Of a stretch of 64,000 nt of DNA, positions 63,875 to 64,000 are shown one piece after another. The translations under genes were made by a program, and so were the position numbers. Numbering within the stretch: the first letter of the stretch is position 1; each line of letters starts with the position of its first letter. The stretch lies in the NCBI GenBank assembly GCA_904063045.1, contig CAJFCJ010000026.1, positions 350,964-414,963 of the forward strand, read 5' to 3'. The notes beneath the pieces were generated by a model that had not been told where the DNA came from, ran no database searches, and saw nothing but the letters and a program-made list of their open reading frames with translations. The stretch is from Dimorphilus gyrociliatus. Lineage: Eukaryota > Annelida > Polychaeta > Dinophilidae.

Positions 63875-63949
63875 CGAAGCGGTTAATTAGAAGTCAAATA
63901 GAACTAATTAATTTTTTTAATTAGTTCATCTGACTTTGTAACCGCTTCG
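63875..63949. repeat. Long hairpin, 75 nt
   Basis: Arms begin CGAAGCGGTTA and end AACTAATTAA around a six-base T-rich loop, with an AGTCA pairing block in the middle and two small internal loops. The size matches a microRNA precursor or a tiny foldback element. No second copy was seen in the window. Confidence 0.55.
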
Positions 63950-64000
63950 ACTAATGAGTGACGAATGTTGTAAACTTTCACCTATTTATACAATTGAGCA

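Overview
The window is AT-rich nuclear DNA from an animal. Five things point to this: spliceosomal introns with GT..AG borders, BEL/Pao-type LTR retrotransposons, Tc1/mariner and MULE (Mutator-like) DNA transposons, FLYWCH and C2H2 zinc fingers, and many short internal tracts of TTAGGG. The hexamer TTAGGG fits most non-arthropod metazoans (insects typically have TTAGG). I cannot name the species. No prokaryotic, organellar or rRNA features were seen.

Layout. 0-11 kb: a Tc1/mariner end, ~207-bp MITEs that carry TTAGGG repeats in their core, a solo BEL LTR, a Ty3/gypsy scrap, MULE scraps and long runs of a dispersed motif (GGAACCACACTA). 11-12 kb: a decayed RING/LRR gene. 12-24 kb: three mosaic BEL/Pao copies, all on the minus strand (gag with CCHC knuckles, protease, RT, RNase H, integrase, LTRs), one interrupted by a MITE with a perfect 9-bp target duplication. 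24-40 kb: more dispersed motif, a Tc1/mariner relic, several MULE fragments, an ATGAATATTCAT palindrome array, and a MULE with a 9-bp target duplication. 40-45.4 kb: an island with far fewer repeats that holds the only convincing host gene, a five-exon C2H2 zinc finger plus kinase-like protein of 307 aa that lacks the DFG aspartate. 45.4-62.5 kb: a second repeat-rich zone in which the dispersed motif runs mainly in the opposite orientation. It contains a three-deep nest of MULEs, an inverted pair of near-identical MULEs and further fragments. 62.5-64 kb: again low in repeats, with E-box palindromes, two hairpins and a small ORF.

The most notable system is a MULE family that I can read exon by exon. 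An N-terminal C4HC3 (PHD-like) zinc finger on its own first exon is followed by an acidic linker, a FLYWCH zinc finger and a DDE transposase core. The termini are built from reiterated short boxes (GGAAAACGTCCACA type). One copy, at 47410-50336, appears complete: four exons join in frame to 618 codons, the termini match, and it sits in a perfect 9-bp duplication inside an older member of the same family. The MITEs share its terminal sequence and its 9-bp duplications, so they are plausibly its non-autonomous partners. Their TTAGGG cores may be one source of the interstitial telomeric tracts, which recur at break junctions inside dead genes and transposons.

Coordinates of exons and target duplications were read base by base. 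Family assignments rest on motif recognition without database searches.
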